Assembly: GCA_021781775.1 (NCBI GenBank) | Contig: JAJXWE010000050.1 | Coordinates: forward strand, 1 to 7,949 | Direction of reading: 5' to 3' | Length of the DNA stretch: 7,949 bases | DNA from: Pseudomonadota bacterium | Lineage (GTDB): Bacteria > Pseudomonadota > Gammaproteobacteria > Steroidobacterales > Steroidobacteraceae | Part shown: one piece after another, positions 6,243 through 7,949 of the stretch | Layout: the number at the start of each line of letters is the position of its first letter | How positions within the stretch are numbered: the stretch's first letter is position 1 | Translations under genes and position numbers: made by a program | Notes under the pieces: generated by a model | Database searches by the model: none | Seen by the model: only the letters and a program-made list of their open reading frames with translations | What the model was told of the DNA's origin: nothing

Positions 6243-7553
6243 TCACCCCAGCCGCGCGAAGGCCAGGAGCGCCAGCGTCACGACGATTGCCCCGCCGATG
6301 CGGATGGCGATCTGGGCGAAGGGCATCAGTTCCATGCGCTCGGCGGCCGTGAGGATCGCCACTCCGCCGGTGCCGCCCTGCCCCGCATGGGTGGCATTCA
6401 CGATAGCCGCCTCGATCGGATAGAGGTTGACCTTGCGGCCGACCCAAAAGCCCACCCCCACCAGCGTCACCACCGTGGCGGCAATCGTAATCAAATTGGC
6501 GGGATCGAATGCCGACAGCAGGCTCCTCCAGGGTGTCCAGGCCACCCCGACCATGAACAGCAGCGGATAGGTCCCCACCTTGGCGAACATCTGGAAAATC
6601 GCATCGGCGCCGAGCTCGAGCCGGCGGGTCACCGCCCAGCCGAGCTTCATGGCCACGGCCAGCACCAGCATCACCACCGGCGCCGGAAGCTTCCAGGCCT
6701 GATAGGCCAGCTCGCCGACCAGATACAGCGTGACGGCCGTGAAGCCACCCGTGGCGATGGTCAGCACGTCCAGGTGCGGCGGCGGCACGTCCTTGCGCAG
6801 GAACGTATCGTCCTCGGCCCCCGGCTGCAGCCGTCCGCCGCCGCTCAGGGACGGGCGGCGCTTGCCGAGCAGGTTCAATCCGCCGGCGAGCAGGATCGCA
6901 AAGAAACTCCCGATCATCACCGCCGGGAGGATCAGCGCAAACTGGCTGCCGAAATTCTGGTGAATCACCCCGGCGTAGCCGAGCGACAGCGGCACAGCGC
7001 CATCGCCGACCCCACCGGCCATCACCGGTAGTACGACGTAGAAGATCGTGTGGTGCAGACCCAGGCCCAGCGCAATACCGACTGCGGTCCCGACGATCAC
7101 CGCCGCGACGGTGCCGGCGGCGAGCGGCGCGAAGATCTTGAGGAATCCACGGATCAGCACGGTGCGGTCCATGCCGAAGACGCTGCCTACAATCACCGCG
7201 GCGATGTAGAGAAAGAGGTAATCCGATCCCTTGGTGAAGGCGCTCACGGCGCTCACCAGACTTTCGGGCAGCAGGTGGTAGTAGACGAGCGCCGAGGGCA
7301 GGAACGTCGCAACGATCACTGCTCCGCCCACCATGCGCAGTCCCGGTATCGCTTGACCGATCGCCGCACACAGGAACGACAGGAGCAGCGTCACGCCGAT
7401 CATCATCGGCAGTCCCGTGCCGACCTTGCCGTGCGAGACGAAGTACACCAGCGCCGCCGCGAGCAGCACCCCCACTGGCACCGGCACCACGCCGATTCGC
7501 CAGTCCATCATCCGCTGGACCACCCGGGCCCAAGGTGGCGGGCTGTCGTTCAT
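6243..7553 (-). CDS. 2-hydroxycarboxylate transporter family (CitS/CitP/MleP-like) inner-membrane symporter
   Basis: This is a secondary carrier predicted to import citrate, malate or another 2-hydroxycarboxylate with Na+ or H+ (or by exchange) across the inner membrane. The 436 residues match the family length (about 440-450) and contain many hydrophobic helices. Two glycine-rich signatures are clear: AGGVGDGAVPLSLGY (179-193) and GQGGTGGVAIL (391-401), corresponding to the GGxG re-entrant loops of CitS. A C-terminal segment MELMPFAQIAIRIGGA (408-423), also typical, includes Arg418 at the position of the arginine implicated in substrate binding in CitP/CitS. The ATG at 7553 is chosen because AGGAGG lies eight bases upstream; an upstream in-frame ATG at 7574 would put that site inside the gene. 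The substrate cannot be told from sequence. The FecIR/receptor cassette begins 60 nt downstream. Confidence 0.93.
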   Translation of the reverse strand: MNDSPPPWARVVQRMMDWRIGVVPVPVGVLLAAALVYFVSHGKVGTGLPMMIGVTLLLSFLCAAIGQAIPGLRMVGGAVIVATFLPSALVYYHLLPESLVSAVSAFTKGSDYLFLYIAAVIVGSVFGMDRTVLIRGFLKIFAPLAAGTVAAVIVGTAVGIALGLGLHHTIFYVVLPVMAGGVGDGAVPLSLGYAGVIHQNFGSQFALILPAVMIGSFFAILLAGGLNLLGKRRPSLSGGGRLQPGAEDDTFLRKDVPPPHLDVLTIATGGFTAVTLYLVGELAYQAWKLPAPVVMLVLAVAMKLGWAVTRRLELGADAIFQMFAKVGTYPLLFMVGVAWTPWRSLLSAFDPANLITIAATVVTLVGVGFWVGRKVNLYPIEAAIVNATHAGQGGTGGVAILTAAERMELMPFAQIAIRIGGAIVVTLALLAFARLG

Positions 7554-7561
7554 ATTGTAGA

Positions 7562-7567
7562 CCTCCT
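7562..7567 (-). promoter_or_regulatory. Strong Shine-Dalgarno site of the 2HCT transporter gene
   Basis: AGGAGG on the minus strand, followed by eight bases and ATG at 7551-7553, is the best ribosome binding site in the window. It fixes the transporter start. Confidence 0.85.
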
Positions 7568-7612
7568 GCATGAGTGCGCGTCGGCCACCCCCCCGGGCGA
7601 CCCTGCGGGCCG

Positions 7613-7618
7613 ATTCTA
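7613..7618 (-). promoter_or_regulatory. Possible -10 element for the 2HCT transporter
   Basis: TAGAAT on the minus strand matches five of six consensus positions, 59 bp before the transporter ATG. No convincing -35 element is found 16-18 bp upstream, so this is only a candidate. Between it and the ribosome binding site, CGGCC/GGCCG (7582-7586 and 7608-7612) could pair in the leader. Confidence 0.2.
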
Positions 7619-7642
7619 GCGCCCTACTTGAGCACAGACGCC

Positions 7643-7671
7643 GGGCGAGCCGAAATCCTCCTGTCTCGCCC
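7643..7671 (-). terminator. Hairpin after the MBL hydrolase gene, weak terminator candidate
   Basis: GGGCGAG and CTCGCCC form a 7-bp stem around a 15-base loop, starting 12 bases past the hydrolase stop. No T run follows on the minus strand. It may mark the end of the hydrolase transcript or act as a Rho-dependent pause, with low certainty. Confidence 0.3.
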
Positions 7672-7683
7672 CCCCGGAAACCC

Positions 7684-7949
7684 TCAGCGCTGCGCCACGG
7701 CGAACAGGCGGTCGGCGACGAAGGGGTTGGTGCGCCGCTCGGCCCCGAAGGTGGACATCGGTCCGTGTCCCGGCACGAACCGCACGTCATCGCCGAGCGG
7801 AAAGAGCCGCTCGCGGATCGAGCGGATGAGCGCGGCATGCTCCCCGAGGGGGAAGTCCGTGCGGCCGATGGACCCGGCGAACAGCACGTCACCGACCCAC
7901 GCACAGCGCAGACCGCGATGGAAGAAGACCACGTGACCGGGCGTGTGGC
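7684..7949 (-). CDS. gloC: MBL-fold metallo-hydrolase, glyoxalase II-like (GloC/YcbL type), 5' end outside window
   Basis: Only the last 87 residues are present. They start in HTPGH, the metal-binding motif of this fold. They continue with WVGDVLFAGSIGRTDFPLG, where the Asp of GDVLF is the usual bridging metal ligand, and VPGHGP, which carries the last metal-binding His. The ending ERRTNPFVAD is typical of the GloC/YcbL group of short glyoxalase-II-like thioester hydrolases (about 210-220 residues), which split S-D-lactoylglutathione or related thioesters in the cytoplasm. It ends 130 bp before the transporter start with a weak hairpin between, so a functional link to the neighbours is not indicated. 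The fold is certain, the subgroup likely, and the substrate not proven. Confidence 0.88.
   Translation of the reverse strand, partial: HTPGHVVFFHRGLRCAWVGDVLFAGSIGRTDFPLGEHAALIRSIRERLFPLGDDVRFVPGHGPMSTFGAERRTNPFVADRLFAVAQR

Noticed and set aside
5814..7031. 405-codon plus-strand open frame opposite the sigma and 2HCT genes
   Set aside because: It crosses two unrelated, clearly recognised genes in antisense and its product is His/Gln/Arg-rich with no motif.
6220..7533. 437-codon minus-strand frame within the 2HCT gene
   Set aside because: It is a shifted-frame shadow of the transporter; its Gly/Arg/Ala-rich translation lacks membrane helices and motifs, while the other frame matches the 2HCT family throughout.
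7554..7904. Upstream extension of the 2HCT frame into the hydrolase gene
   Set aside because: The extension overlaps the hydrolase in another frame, and the AGGAGG site with correct spacing fixes the start at 7553.

Overview
The window is high-GC bacterial DNA with every recognisable gene on the minus strand, so transcription runs from position 7949 down to 1. A TonB-dependent outer-membrane receptor, a FecI/FecR-type regulator pair and a lipopolysaccharide-core-type glycosyltransferase point to a Gram-negative proteobacterium. The style of the receptor (long, with an N-terminal STN domain, as is common in Xanthomonadales, Nevskiales, Steroidobacterales and sphingomonads) suggests a gammaproteobacterium of that kind. 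That placement is inference, because no rRNA or other phylogenetic marker is present.

Layout in order of transcription: (1) 7949-7684, the last 87 residues of a metallo-beta-lactamase-fold hydrolase of the glyoxalase-II/GloC (YcbL) type. (2) 7553-6243, a complete 2-hydroxycarboxylate transporter (2HCT, CitS/CitP/MleP family) behind a very strong ribosome binding site. (3) 6182-5646, a FecI-like ECF sigma factor. (4) 5649-4543, a FecR-like anti-sigma/transducer whose GTG start overlaps the sigma stop by 4 nt, followed by a clear intrinsic terminator. (5) 4394-903, a 1163-residue TonB-dependent receptor with signal peptide, STN signalling domain, Pro/Ala repeat linker, TonB box, plug and barrel, followed by two related strong hairpins. 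(6) 720-1, a family 2 glycosyltransferase that lacks only its C-terminal tail at the window edge.

Genes 3-5 form a complete cell-surface signalling cassette. By analogy with E. coli FecA-FecR-FecI, substrate on the receptor is sensed through its STN domain by FecR across the periplasm, and FecR releases or activates the sigma factor in the cytoplasm. The terminator between fecR and the receptor, with a leader of about 110 nt after it, implies that the receptor has its own promoter, plausibly driven by this sigma factor. The 2HCT gene ends 60 nt before the sigma start with no visible terminator between. The locus can therefore be read as a candidate uptake unit in which the receptor brings a substrate across the outer membrane and the 2HCT carrier brings a hydroxycarboxylate across the inner membrane. 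This pairing is the most interesting hypothesis here and is unproven. I see no mobile element, CRISPR array, tRNA or rRNA, and no gene-free stretch longer than about 180 bp.
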